Of a stretch of 64,000 nt of DNA, positions 1-7,632 are shown one piece after another. The DNA lies in the NCBI RefSeq assembly GCF_002266435.3, contig NZ_CP029426.2:2634001-2698000 (forward strand), in the 5' to 3' direction. A model generated the notes under the pieces. It was not told the origin of the DNA. It saw nothing but the letters and a program-made list of their open reading frames with translations, and ran no database searches. The position numbers and the translations under genes were made by a program. Numbering within the stretch: the first letter of the stretch is position 1; each line of letters starts with the position of its first letter. Source of the DNA: Bradyrhizobium amphicarpaeae (GTDB lineage: Bacteria; Pseudomonadota; Alphaproteobacteria; Rhizobiales; Xanthobacteraceae).

Positions 1-676
1 CATCCTGCGGCGTCATCGTGAATGACAGCCTGAAGCGGCCAACCAGGATATCCTCGCGAGCGCCCGCTGCGCGAAGTGATGCCGGCGAGAATTGGCCGGT
101 GATCGCGTCCTCGACCACATCCGCATCGTAACCCGACAGCAGCACGATCCAGTCGGCGGTGCTATCCTTGCCGCGGATCTGCTGCTCCGTCGTGGGCGCG
201 CTCGTGCGGGGCGTGTCGGTCAGGAGGAGGTGGGCGCCTGTCGTCCCCGGCTGCTGCGCCAATGCGCCGAGCGTTTCCGTGAGACGGATCTGCAACTCCG
301 CGTCCCGCCCCGCTTCCGGCGTCAAGCTGATGGTCGCGAGCGAGCTCGCGACGCCGCCGCCGAAGCTGGCTGCCACCCGGCACTGGCTGCGGACCATGCC
401 GAGGTGATGCGGCATCATCTTGGTCGACCATGGCGTCGGCGCGTTGAGCCGGTCGAGATATCCAGTCGAGGTAAGGACCTCGTAGTGTTCGAGTTCGTAG
501 AGCACGAAGAAGCCTTCCGCGTCCGTCGTGCTGGTCCAGCGCGAACCGCGCCGGAAGCCGGCAATGCTCATCCGCTCTGGAAAGTGCTCATGCGAATGCC
601 AGTCGCCGAACTCCGCGCGCTGGTCGGGGCGGATACTCCACCACATCGCGACGGCGGCCTTGCCCAGAAGTGACAT
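1..676 (-). CDS. Hypothetical protein, C-terminus cut by window edge
   Basis: An open frame runs leftwards from ATG at 674-676 to the window edge without a stop; about 225 codons are visible. A GAGGAG ribosome site lies 5 nt before the ATG. The protein starts MSLLGKAAVAMWWSIRPDQ and contains WHSHEHFPERM and FFVLYELE, a pattern that recalls EthD-like dimeric alpha+beta barrel proteins, although I cannot name a family. A second similar half follows (ADWIVLLSGYDADVVE). It is transcribed away from the hydrolase gene at 792, so 677-791 must hold both promoters. The function is unknown; the reading frame itself is convincing. Confidence 0.7.
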   Translation of the reverse strand, partial: MSLLGKAAVAMWWSIRPDQRAEFGDWHSHEHFPERMSIAGFRRGSRWTSTTDAEGFFVLYELEHYEVLTSTGYLDRLNAPTPWSTKMMPHHLGMVRSQCRVAASFGGGVASSLATISLTPEAGRDAELQIRLTETLGALAQQPGTTGAHLLLTDTPRTSAPTTEQQIRGKDSTADWIVLLSGYDADVVEDAITGQFSPASLRAAGAREDILVGRFRLSFTMTPQD

Positions 677-791
677 GGTGACTCCTCGACCCGAGCGTTA
701 AGACCAGCCCCAGCATCTACGTCTCATCAACTAAAGCCACAATTCCGCTGCCGTTCTTCGTTCAACTCCTGCGCGAAATAAGGGGGCTCCG

Positions 792-1766
792 TTGCACAGG
801 ACGCTTTGGGCTTTTGCAGCCATTCTCTGCTGTCTTGCTTTGCCTGCCAAGGCCGCGGGCATCCAGCTGCTCCAATCCGATCCGGCGCTGTCAGGCGCGA
901 TCTGGTATCCATGCGCGGCCGAGCCGACGCATGTGGCGCTGGGCAACCTTTCAGTCGGCGCCGATTTCGACTTGAAGGGCGTGAAGGATTGTCCCGTCAC
1001 GGGTGCAAGGCTGCCGCTCGTGATCTACTCGCACGGCCGGGGTGGGTTCTTCGGACAGCAGCACGATACGGCCGAGGCACTGGCCGATGCCGGCTTCATC
1101 GTCGCAGCCGTCAATCATCCCGGTGACACCGCCAACGACTCCTCGCGGCGCAACACCTTGTCCGTCTGGGAATCGCGCCCGGTCGATATCGTGCGCCTGC
1201 TCGATTTCATGCTGAAGGACTGGAAGGACAGGGCGGTGATCGATCCCGCCAAAGTTGGTTTCTTCGGCTTCTCGCTGGGCGGTGCTACCGGCTTCGTGCT
1301 GATGGGGACCAGGCCGGATTTTGCGAGGATCGCGGGCCTCTGCAAGGAGACGACCGGCGCGTGCGCCGAGCTGCACAATGGCGTGACGCCACCAGAGCCG
1401 GTCCACGATGCGCGTATCCGCGCTGCCGTGATCATAGATCCCGCGCCGGGCCTCCTGACGCGGGAGAACCTCGCCGCTGTCAAGGTGCCGTTCCAGTTCT
1501 GGCGGTCGCGGTTCGGCGGCCCCGGCGTCGGCGACGGTTCAGGAACCGAGCGCGTTGCCGAGGGTCTGCCCGGCAAGCCGGAGATTCATGTCGTGCCGGC
1601 TGGCCACTTTGCGTTCCTCGCTCCGTGTTCTCCCGAACTCGCGGCGGCCGTCCCGCGCATCTGCACGGATGTGCCGGCGGGGTTCGACAGAGCAGGCTTT
1701 CACCGCGCGTTCAACGCGGCGGTGGTGACGTTCTTCCGTGAGCAGCTTGCTGGCGGAGATCACTGA
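792..1766 (+). CDS. Exported alpha/beta hydrolase, dienelactone hydrolase-like
   Basis: 324 residues from a TTG start preceded by AAGGGGG. Residues 1-21 form a signal peptide ending AKA-A, so the enzyme is probably periplasmic. The alpha/beta-hydrolase signature is visible: SHGRGG at 80-85 (oxyanion region), the nucleophile elbow GFSLGG with Ser161, an acidic candidate in IIDPAPG near 216 and His272 in AGHFAFLAPC. This resembles the 'predicted dienelactone hydrolase' group, which includes lipases and esterases; the substrate cannot be read from the sequence. Several cysteines (41, 67, 184, 191, 279) could form disulphides, consistent with export. It is a single gene. Confidence 0.8.
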   Translation: MHRTLWAFAAILCCLALPAKAAGIQLLQSDPALSGAIWYPCAAEPTHVALGNLSVGADFDLKGVKDCPVTGARLPLVIYSHGRGGFFGQQHDTAEALADAGFIVAAVNHPGDTANDSSRRNTLSVWESRPVDIVRLLDFMLKDWKDRAVIDPAKVGFFGFSLGGATGFVLMGTRPDFARIAGLCKETTGACAELHNGVTPPEPVHDARIRAAVIIDPAPGLLTRENLAAVKVPFQFWRSRFGGPGVGDGSGTERVAEGLPGKPEIHVVPAGHFAFLAPCSPELAAAVPRICTDVPAGFDRAGFHRAFNAAVVTFFREQLAGGDH

Positions 1767-1966
1767 GCGTCTTCGCGCGAGGGGCGCCGGGGCGGTCGCC
1801 TCGAACCTGGGTTCGTTCCGCCGGTTCCCGGTGCAAATAAGCCTGGGCTGAGCCTTGCAAGTGGGGATTGTGAGGTATACCGTGAATCCGTTCGTTCAGC
1901 CGCTGTGCCTTGTTGAATGCGCCCGCGGGCTCCTTTTCCAGAGACATCGACGAGTTGAATTGGTTT

Positions 1967-1983
1967 CGCGTGAGCGTCACGCG
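1967..1983 (+). promoter_or_regulatory. Hairpin in the cspA leader
   Basis: CGCGTGA and TCACGCG pair perfectly around a 3-nt loop, 32 nt before the cspA start. A second small hairpin (GCGC-ttgt-GCGC, 1991-2002) follows. Structured leaders are known to control cold-shock mRNAs; that this one does so is inference. Confidence 0.35.
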
Positions 1984-2014
1984 GGATTTGCGCTTGTGCG
2001 CTTTGGAGAAGAAA

Positions 2015-2224
2015 ATGACGACAGGTACCGTGAAGTGGTTCAACGGCCAGAAGGGCTTTGGATTCATTCAGCCCGACGACGGCGGCAACGATGTGTTCGT
2101 TCACATCAGCGCGGTCGAGCGGGCTGGTCTTGCGGGTCTCGCTGAGGGCCAAAAGGTCAACTTCGAGGCCAAGACCGATAAGATGCGGGGCAAGGTCAGC
2201 GCTGAGAATCTCTCGCTGGCTTGA
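2015..2224 (+). CDS. cspA: Cold shock protein, CspA family
   Basis: 69 residues, the normal length for a single cold-shock domain. The RNP1 motif KGFGFI and RNP2 motif VFVHI, which bind single-stranded nucleic acid, are both present, and the protein begins [17 protein letters not shown]. The frame is open further upstream, but the ATG at 2015 follows GGAGAA and gives the family's usual N-terminus, so the longer version is rejected. A roughly 250-base leader with hairpins precedes it and a strong terminator follows at 2269. The role is RNA chaperone and antiterminator in the cytoplasm. Confidence 0.95.
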   Translation: MTTGTVKWFNGQKGFGFIQPDDGGNDVFVHISAVERAGLAGLAEGQKVNFEAKTDKMRGKVSAENLSLA

Positions 2225-2235
2225 GCTCTCTGGTG

Positions 2236-2260
2236 CCGTTTCACGGATGTACTGAAACGG
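2236..2260 (+). other. Hairpin just after cspA
   Basis: CCGTTTCA and TGAAACGG form a perfect 8-bp stem with a 9-nt loop. It has no T-run of its own and stands 8 bases before the terminator hairpin at 2269, so it may protect the 3' end of the cspA message. Confidence 0.5.
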
Positions 2261-2268
2261 TGGCGCTG

Positions 2269-2299
2269 CCCGCTCGATCGTAAGGATTGAGCGGGTTTT
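2269..2299 (+). terminator. Rho-independent terminator of cspA
   Basis: CCCGCTCGATC (2269-2279) pairs with GATTGAGCGGG (2285-2295), an 11-bp stem with one G-T pair and a 5-nt loop, followed by TTTT. Confidence 0.8.
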
Positions 2300-2323
2300 G
2301 TCCGTTGTGAAGCAGGGTGAAGG

Positions 2324-2566
2324 ATGAGCGCCAAGAAATCGGCAGAACCGTCTCCTGAAGGTATCGCGCGTTCCAACCGTCAGCGCCTGGCGGCTGAAGA
2401 AGGAGCGCGTGCGATGGCGGATGCCGGAAAGCAGGCGATCGACGTTCGCAAGAACATGGCGCGGCTTCGGGAGCTGCGCGAAGCCAAGGAAGCGGCCGAC
2501 GCAACCCTTCGCGCATCGTTGCCGGCACCGACCCCCACGAAGCGCAAGAAGAAGTCGCCGCAATAG
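2324..2566 (+). CDS. Small basic hypothetical protein
   Basis: 80 residues, MSAKKSAEPSPEGIARSNRQ onwards, with no membrane segment. The middle (about 20-65) is rich in Ala, Glu, Lys and Arg and predicted helical (ARLRELREAKEAADATLRAS). The C-terminal tail TPTKRKKKSPQ is very basic, which could suggest nucleic-acid binding, but no domain is recognised. A ribosome site AGGGTGAAGG lies just before the ATG. It follows the cspA terminator, so it has its own promoter or is read through. Confidence 0.6.
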   Translation: MSAKKSAEPSPEGIARSNRQRLAAEEGARAMADAGKQAIDVRKNMARLRELREAKEAADATLRASLPAPTPTKRKKKSPQ

Positions 2567-2700
2567 TCGACTTCAGCCTCGCTCCTGACGAAATCTGGAG
2601 AGGACCGGTCACATGCCAGAGAGTGCTGCGCGTGCCTAGAGTCAAGCCGGACGGCGGCGGCACGATCACCTTTTTTCTCGCGCTTGGTGCAGGACGACAG

Positions 2701-2847
2701 ATGTGCCGGCTCGCGACGACGTATCAAACGCAGAAACAGGCCTTGAGTTATCTTCAGAGACACCGCACCGAGTTCGAGCGCATCGCGCGGACCCGGCTGG
2801 CGTCCGGGGAGTTGGAAGACGGCCTCGTCGTTCTCTCGATGCTGTAA
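2701..2847 (+). CDS. Very small hypothetical protein
   Basis: 48 residues from ATG 2701: MCRLATTYQTQKQALSYLQR and then HRTEFERIARTRLASGELEDGLVVLSML. The C-terminal part looks like a short helical protein seen repeatedly in Bradyrhizobium genomes (family recollection, not verified). The frame is open upstream to an ATG at 2623, giving a 74-residue version; the added part has no clear structure, so I prefer the short form. The function is unknown. Confidence 0.45.
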   Translation: MCRLATTYQTQKQALSYLQRHRTEFERIARTRLASGELEDGLVVLSML

Positions 2848-2885
2848 AGCATGATCTCAGATCGTCATCAGCAACAGGACGCTTA

Positions 2886-3068
2886 CTATTCGGGGAGCTG
2901 TTTCGACTCTGCCTCGCGGGCCAATCGCTCGGCTTTCAGCCGCTCGCGATTCTCGTTTTGGGAGTGCTGGTCCTTCGCATAATCATTCATCGGCTTCTGC
3001 GTCGTGACGGGCTTGAACGCCTTGTCTGCTTCGCGCTTGGCCCGATCAGAGGATTGGCCCTTCTGCAT
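2886..3068 (-). CDS. Small hydrophilic hypothetical protein
   Basis: 60 residues, MQKGQSSDRAKREADKAFKP and on to REAESKQLPE. It is almost entirely charged or polar, without hydrophobic core or membrane segment, so probably helical or disordered. GCGAGG precedes the ATG at a good distance. It converges with the small gene ending at 2847. The function is unknown. Confidence 0.5.
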   Translation of the reverse strand: MQKGQSSDRAKREADKAFKPVTTQKPMNDYAKDQHSQNENRERLKAERLAREAESKQLPE

Positions 3069-3310
3069 TTCAACCTCGCTTCGATCAAGGGACTTGGATC
3101 AAGGGACATGGCCCGCGAGCGCCGGACACGACGCCTCCCGCTTGTAAGCCGATTTGGGCTGATGAGTCACCCTCAGAGCGGGAGAGTATCATCTCGGTGT
3201 TGGGCGGGGCTGGCGCGAGGTTGGTCCCTCGCCGTCGCGACATATCCCAATTAGGCAAGCAAGCCGGGCGAAGAATAACGGCTCCCGGATGCGTCCGGTT
3301 CCTTCGGCCC
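3069..3310. other. Intergenic stretch, upstream region of the small minus-strand gene
   Basis: About 240 bases between the start of the gene at 3068 and the frc terminator. Apart from a distant CTCCCGC/GCGGGAG pairing around 3135-3185 I see no gene or clear element. It presumably carries the promoter of the gene ending at 2886. Confidence 0.4.
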
Positions 3311-3317
3311 GAACAAA

Positions 3318-3341
3318 AAGGCCGCCGAAACCGGCGGCCTT
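3318..3341 (-). terminator. Terminator of the frc gene
   Basis: A perfect stem AAGGCCGCCG/CGGCGGCCTT around a 4-nt loop. Read on the minus strand it is followed by TTTTTG, the correct orientation to end frc, whose stop lies 22 bases upstream. Confidence 0.85.
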
Positions 3342-3362
3342 CTCGTTCATTGATACGCCCGC

Positions 3363-4640
3363 TTACTCAGCGGCCTGCTTTTGCGGCGGGTCGAGCGCGC
3401 CGGACTTGTGGATGTCGGCGACCTGATGGTCGCTGAAGCCCAAAACCGTGCGCAGGATCTCGTCGGTGTGCTCGCCGAGCAGCGGGGAGCGCTCGACGTC
3501 GCTCGGGGAATCCGACAGCTTGATCGGATTGCCGACCGACAGGTACTTGCCGCGGGTGGGGTGGTCGACTTCGACCACGGTACCGGTCGCGCGCAGCGAT
3601 TGGTCCTCGGCGAGCTCCTTCATCGACAGGATCGGGCCGCAGGGGATGTCGTCCTTGTTCAGGATTTCCATCGCCTCGAACTTGGTCTTGGTCATCGTCC
3701 ACTGCTCGATGCGGCCGAAGATCTCGTTGAGGCGCGGCAGGCGCACCGCCGGCTTGGCGTAGTTGGGGTCGGTCTTCCAGGTCGGCTCGCCGATCACGTC
3801 GCAGATCTTCTCCCAGACCGGGGCCTGGGTGATGAAGTAGATGTAGGCGTTGGGATCGGTCTCCCAGCCCTTGCACTTCAGGATGCGGCCGGGCTGGCCA
3901 CCGCCGGAATCGTTGCCGGCGCGCGGCACGGCATCGCCGAACGGAATGCCTTCGCCGAACTGGCTGTATTCCTTGAGCGGGCCGTGGGCGAGGCGCTGCT
4001 GGTCGCGCAGCTTGACGCGGGCGAGGTTGAGCACGCCGTCCTGCATCGCGGCGGTGACGCGCTGCCCCTTGCCCGAATGCGTGCGCTGATAGAGCGCGGT
4101 GACGATGCCGAGCGCCAGATGAAGGCCGGTGCCGCTGTCGCCGATCTGCGCGCCGGTGACGAGCGGTAGACCGTCGCGGAAGCCGGTGGTGGAGGCGGCG
4201 CCGCCGGTGCATTGCGCGACGTTCTCATAGACCTTGCAGTCTTCGTACGGTCCGGGGCCGAAGCCCTTGATCGAGGCGACGATCATCTTCGGGTTGATCT
4301 GCTGGATCTTCTCCCAGGGGAAGCCCATGCGGTCGAGCACGCCGGGGCCGAAATTCTCGACCAGCACGTCGCACTTCTTGATCAGCTCGGTGAGGACTTC
4401 CTTGCCCTTGGGGTTCTTGGTGTCGAGCGTGATCGAACGCTTGTTATGGTTGAGCATGGTGAAATACAGGCTGTCCACGTTCGGGATGTCCTGCAGCTGG
4501 CCGCGGGTGATGTCACCCACGCCCGGACGTTCCACCTTGATCACGTCGGCGCCGAACCAGGCCAGCAGCTGCGTGCAGGTCGGCCCCGATTGAACGTGGG
4601 TGAAGTCGAGAATGCGAACGCCCTCGAGCGCTTTGGTCAT
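3363..4640 (-). CDS. frc: Formyl-CoA:oxalate CoA-transferase
   Basis: 425 residues, the usual length of this class III CoA-transferase (CaiB/BaiF fold). It moves CoA from formyl-CoA to oxalate, making oxalyl-CoA and formate. The catalytic aspartate is Asp168 in [15 protein letters not shown], corresponding to Asp169 of the Oxalobacter enzyme, and the family motif [13 protein letters not shown] is present. The start [20 protein letters not shown] fits family members. It lies 154 bases downstream of oxc on the same strand, with a palindromic repeat between them. With oxc it forms the oxalate-degrading cycle; the GntR gene upstream is the likely regulator. Confidence 0.95.
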   Translation of the reverse strand: MTKALEGVRILDFTHVQSGPTCTQLLAWFGADVIKVERPGVGDITRGQLQDIPNVDSLYFTMLNHNKRSITLDTKNPKGKEVLTELIKKCDVLVENFGPGVLDRMGFPWEKIQQINPKMIVASIKGFGPGPYEDCKVYENVAQCTGGAASTTGFRDGLPLVTGAQIGDSGTGLHLALGIVTALYQRTHSGKGQRVTAAMQDGVLNLARVKLRDQQRLAHGPLKEYSQFGEGIPFGDAVPRAGNDSGGGQPGRILKCKGWETDPNAYIYFITQAPVWEKICDVIGEPTWKTDPNYAKPAVRLPRLNEIFGRIEQWTMTKTKFEAMEILNKDDIPCGPILSMKELAEDQSLRATGTVVEVDHPTRGKYLSVGNPIKLSDSPSDVERSPLLGEHTDEILRTVLGFSDHQVADIHKSGALDPPQKQAAE

Positions 4641-4668
4641 CGTGTTGCTCCTGTTACCACTTTGTTTC

Positions 4669-4782
4669 CGTCATGCCCGCGAAGGCGGGCATCCAGTATT
4701 CGCTGTCGTTTCAGTTGGGCTCAGTGCTCGCCACCCATGTGGTCTGGCGGTTACTGGATTCCCCACCTGCGCGGGGAATGAC
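4669..4782. repeat. Mosaic palindromic repeat between oxc and frc
   Basis: Left end CGTCATGCCCGCGAAGGCGG..CATCCAGTA and right end TACTGGATTCCCC..CGCGGGGAATGAC are imperfect inverted copies. The left arm holds its own hairpin GCCCGC-GAA-GGCGGGC. Such elements are scattered between genes in Bradyrhizobium; here it sits inside the probable oxc-frc transcript. Confidence 0.7.
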
Positions 4783-4794
4783 CCGGCGGGGGAC

Positions 4795-6528
4795 TTACTT
4801 CTTCTTCTGCAGAACGCTCTGCGGATTGAGGTTGCCGATGCGGCCGCTTTCCGAGCCGGCGGCCGGATCGATCACCGCATTGATGAGCGTCGGCTTGCCG
4901 GACTTCATCGCCTCGACGACGGCGCGCTTGAGCTCGTCGGGCGAGGTGGCATTCACGCCCACTCCGCCGAAGGCTTCCATCATCTTGTCGTAGCGCGCGC
5001 CCTTGACGAACACCGTCGTCGCCGGATCGGCGTTGACGCTGTTGACGTCGGTGCCGCGATAGATGCCGTCATTGTTGAAGATGACGACGCAGATCGGAAG
5101 GTTGTAGCGGCAGATGGTCTCGACCTCCATGCCGGAGAAGCCGAACGCCGAGTCGCCTTCGACCGCGAGCACGGGGTGACCGGTCTCGAGCGCAGCGGCG
5201 ATCGCCTGGCCCATGCCGATGCCCATCACGCCCCAGGTGCCGACGTCGAGACGCTTGCGCGGCCGATACATGTCGATGACGCCGCGGGCGAGGTCGAGCG
5301 TGTTGGCGCCCTCGTTGACGAGGATCGCCTCGGGATGATCCTTGATGACGTTCTTCAAGACGCCGAGTGCGCCGTGATAGTCCATCGGCGATTTGTTGTT
5401 CATGAGCTTCGGCGCCATCTTGGCGACGTTCTCTTCGCGCTTGGACGAAATCGCCTTGGTCCATTCGGCGGGCGGGGCGGTCCAGCCCGAAGCCATGGCC
5501 TGGTTGAACGCCGAGACGACCGAGCCGATGTCGCCGACCACGGGGGCGACGATCTCGACGTTGGAGTCCATCTCGCGCGGCTCGATGTCGACCTGGATGA
5601 ACTTCTTGGGCGCTTCGCCCCAGTTCTTGCCCTTGCCGTGCGAGAGCAGCCAGTTCAGCCGCGCGCCGATCAGCAGCACGACGTCGGACTCTTTCAGCAC
5701 CGTCGAGCGGGCAGCGCCTGCGCATTGCGGATGGGTGTCGGAGAGGAGGCCCTTGGCCATGCTCATCGGCAGGAAGGGGATGCCGCTCTTCTCGACGAAG
5801 GTCTTGATCTCCTCGTCGGCCTGGGCGTAGGCTGCGCCCTTGCCGAGGATGATGAGCGGGCGCTTGGCGCCCTTGAGCACGTCGAGCGCGCGCTTGATCG
5901 AAGCCGGCGAGGGGATCTGCGCAGGTGCTGCGTCGATCACCTTGACCAGCGACTTCCGGCCGGCGTCGGCGTTCATCACCTGGCCGAACAGCTTGGCCGG
6001 CAGGTCGAGATAGACGCCGCCCGGACGGCCCGAGACGGCGGCGCGGATGGCACGGGCGAGACCGATGCCGATGTCCTGGGCGTGCAGCACGCGATAAGCC
6101 GCCTTGCACAGCGGCTTCGCAATCGCGAGCTGGTCCATCTCCTCGTAGTCGCCCTGCTGGAGGTCGACGATCTCGCGCTCGGACGAGCCCGAGATCAGGA
6201 TCATCGGATAGCAGTTGGTGGTGGCGTGGGCGAGCGCGGTGAGACCGTTGAGGAAGCCGGGCGCGGAGACGGTGAGGCAGATGCCGGGCTTCTTGGTGAG
6301 ATAGCCGGCGATGCCCGCCGCATAACCGGCATTCTGCTCGTGGCGGAACGAGATCATGCGAATGCCCGCCGCCTGCGCCATGCGGCCCAAATCCGTGATC
6401 GGGATGCCCGGCACATTATAGATGGTGTTGATGCCGTTCAGCTTGAGCGCGTCGATGACGAGGTGGAAGCCATCCGTCAGTTCCTGCTCGGTGCCCGGTG
6501 CCTCGGACTTGGTCGCGGTATTCAGCAT
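4795..6528 (-). CDS. oxc: Oxalyl-CoA decarboxylase
   Basis: 577 residues, thiamine-diphosphate enzyme converting oxalyl-CoA to formyl-CoA and CO2. The three-domain layout is intact: an N-terminal PYR domain with the cofactor-activating Glu64 in [16 protein letters not shown], a central domain (about 200-340), and a C-terminal PP domain with the Mg/ThDP motif [13 protein letters not shown]...FNND. The C-terminal tail ends in lysines. It is upstream of frc on the same strand and regenerates the formyl-CoA that Frc uses. Like Frc it acts in the cytoplasm. The start ATG at 6526-6528 fits family members. Confidence 0.95.
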   Translation of the reverse strand: MLNTATKSEAPGTEQELTDGFHLVIDALKLNGINTIYNVPGIPITDLGRMAQAAGIRMISFRHEQNAGYAAGIAGYLTKKPGICLTVSAPGFLNGLTALAHATTNCYPMILISGSSEREIVDLQQGDYEEMDQLAIAKPLCKAAYRVLHAQDIGIGLARAIRAAVSGRPGGVYLDLPAKLFGQVMNADAGRKSLVKVIDAAPAQIPSPASIKRALDVLKGAKRPLIILGKGAAYAQADEEIKTFVEKSGIPFLPMSMAKGLLSDTHPQCAGAARSTVLKESDVVLLIGARLNWLLSHGKGKNWGEAPKKFIQVDIEPREMDSNVEIVAPVVGDIGSVVSAFNQAMASGWTAPPAEWTKAISSKREENVAKMAPKLMNNKSPMDYHGALGVLKNVIKDHPEAILVNEGANTLDLARGVIDMYRPRKRLDVGTWGVMGIGMGQAIAAALETGHPVLAVEGDSAFGFSGMEVETICRYNLPICVVIFNNDGIYRGTDVNSVNADPATTVFVKGARYDKMMEAFGGVGVNATSPDELKRAVVEAMKSGKPTLINAVIDPAAGSESGRIGNLNPQSVLQKKK

Positions 6529-6588
6529 GGGCCTTGTCTCCCTGGTCTCAATACTGGGGCGAGTTGTTCGCCCTTCTGGTGAACGTTG

Positions 6589-7317
6589 CTAGAAGAGTTC
6601 CTGACCGTGCGCTTCGACGTAAGCGGCAAGGCCGAGGGTGTGATCGCGGGCGCGCTTTTCGGCGAGCTCGGTGTCGCGCGCCTCCAGTGCTTCGATCATG
6701 CCGAGATGCTCGGGCAGGGAGGTCGCGGTGCGATCCTTGCGTCCGATGGTCAGCTGGCGATAGCCGCGCACGTGCAGCAGGAGGTCGTTGGTGAGATCGA
6801 CCAGCACCGGCGATTCCGACAGCGAGATCAGCGCCTGGTGGAAGGCGATGTTGGCGCGCGAATATTCCTCGACGTGATCCTCGGGCAGGCGGTCCTTGCT
6901 GAAATCCTTGAAGTAGTCGCGCAGCGCCGTGATGTCCTTCTTGCGCGCGGTCGTCGTGATGAGACGCGCGGCCATGCTCTCCAGCGCCGCCCAGGCGCGG
7001 ATCATGTCGACGATCTCGCTCTTGGTCCGGCGCACCACCATGATGCCGCGGCGCGGCACGGTCTTCACGAAACCGTCCTGCTCGAGCATCGCGATGGCTT
7101 CGCGGATCGGGGTGCGGCTGACACCCAGGCGTTCGGACAGCGCGCGCTCGTCGAGCATCACCGGCTCGGGCGTCGAGTAGATGTCCATCTTGAGGATGGC
7201 TTCCTTCAAGGCGTCATACGCCTTGTTCTTGAAGCTCGACTCCGGGGCAATACGAACGATTGCGATATCTGCCTCGGCCATGTTCGGCAACGCCTTGGTT
7301 GGTTTCCGCAGTGACAC
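6589..7317 (-). CDS. GntR-family regulator (FCD type) of the oxalate genes
   Basis: 242 residues: a winged helix at about 25-95 (SERLGVSRTPIREAIAMLEQ, a textbook GntR recognition helix) and an FCD effector-binding domain at about 105-230 with His and Asp residues typical of metal/carboxylate binding (NIAFHQAL, EHLGMIEAL). It lies directly upstream of oxc (60 bases) on the same strand and is divergent from the ligase gene at 7633. Two copies of a perfect palindrome in the shared promoter region are its likely operators. Oxalate, glyoxylate or a CoA thioester would be a reasonable effector (inference). Confidence 0.88.
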   Translation of the reverse strand: MSLRKPTKALPNMAEADIAIVRIAPESSFKNKAYDALKEAILKMDIYSTPEPVMLDERALSERLGVSRTPIREAIAMLEQDGFVKTVPRRGIMVVRRTKSEIVDMIRAWAALESMAARLITTTARKKDITALRDYFKDFSKDRLPEDHVEEYSRANIAFHQALISLSESPVLVDLTNDLLLHVRGYRQLTIGRKDRTATSLPEHLGMIEALEARDTELAEKRARDHTLGLAAYVEAHGQELF

Positions 7318-7373
7318 GACGAATCTCCTCCAGTGGGAGTCGTCTTTTACAGGATTATTAACGGGAAAGTTTT

Positions 7374-7390
7374 TGGCATACCAAATGCCA
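7374..7390. promoter_or_regulatory. Operator candidate, copy 1
   Basis: TGGCAT-ACCAA-ATGCCA, a perfect 6+6 inverted repeat. It begins 3 bases downstream of the minus-strand TTGACA box, so a bound protein would cover the -10 region of the GntR-oxc-frc promoter. Confidence 0.7.
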
Positions 7391-7454
7391 GAATGTCAAG
7401 CTGGCTATTTTTTGCAGCATTCTAATCGGCGTCGCGGCTTGACAAGTTGGCTTC

Positions 7455-7471
7455 TGGCATACCAAATGCCA
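7455..7471. promoter_or_regulatory. Operator candidate, copy 2
   Basis: The same 17 bases as at 7374, in the same orientation and 81 bases away. It begins 10 bases downstream of the plus-strand TTGACA box at 7439-7444 and so overlaps the likely -10 region of the ligase promoter. Confidence 0.7.
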
Positions 7472-7632
7472 TCGCCAGCCATTTTTGATCCACGGCGGCG
7501 GAGCTGTCCAGCGCTTTGTGCCACTCCGTTCCGCGACATGGAACAGAGCGCGGCGAATGGCAAGCATCACGGGCAGCCGCTATCGACGCGCGCGCTTTGA
7601 AAAGAACGAACTAAGGTCAAGGGAGAAGCCAC

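Larger units (their letters stand above)
7318..7632. promoter_or_regulatory. Divergent promoter region of the oxalate module
   Basis: 315 bases with no gene. Each strand has a perfect TTGACA -35 box: minus strand at 7399-7394, plus strand at 7439-7444. Each box is followed by one copy of the palindrome TGGCAT-N5-ATGCCA (7374-7390 and 7455-7471). No clear -10 hexamers are apparent, which is usual in these bacteria. Confidence 0.6.

Noticed and set aside
92..673. A plus-strand gene at the left end
   Set aside because: The minus strand of the same stretch encodes a more protein-like sequence with a ribosome site and no stop to the window edge; the plus frame is Arg/Ala/Val-rich without motifs.
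4600..6582. A plus-strand open frame of 660 codons opposite oxc
   Set aside because: Oxc on the other strand has all catalytic motifs; the plus frame is low-complexity Asp/His/Arg-rich sequence.
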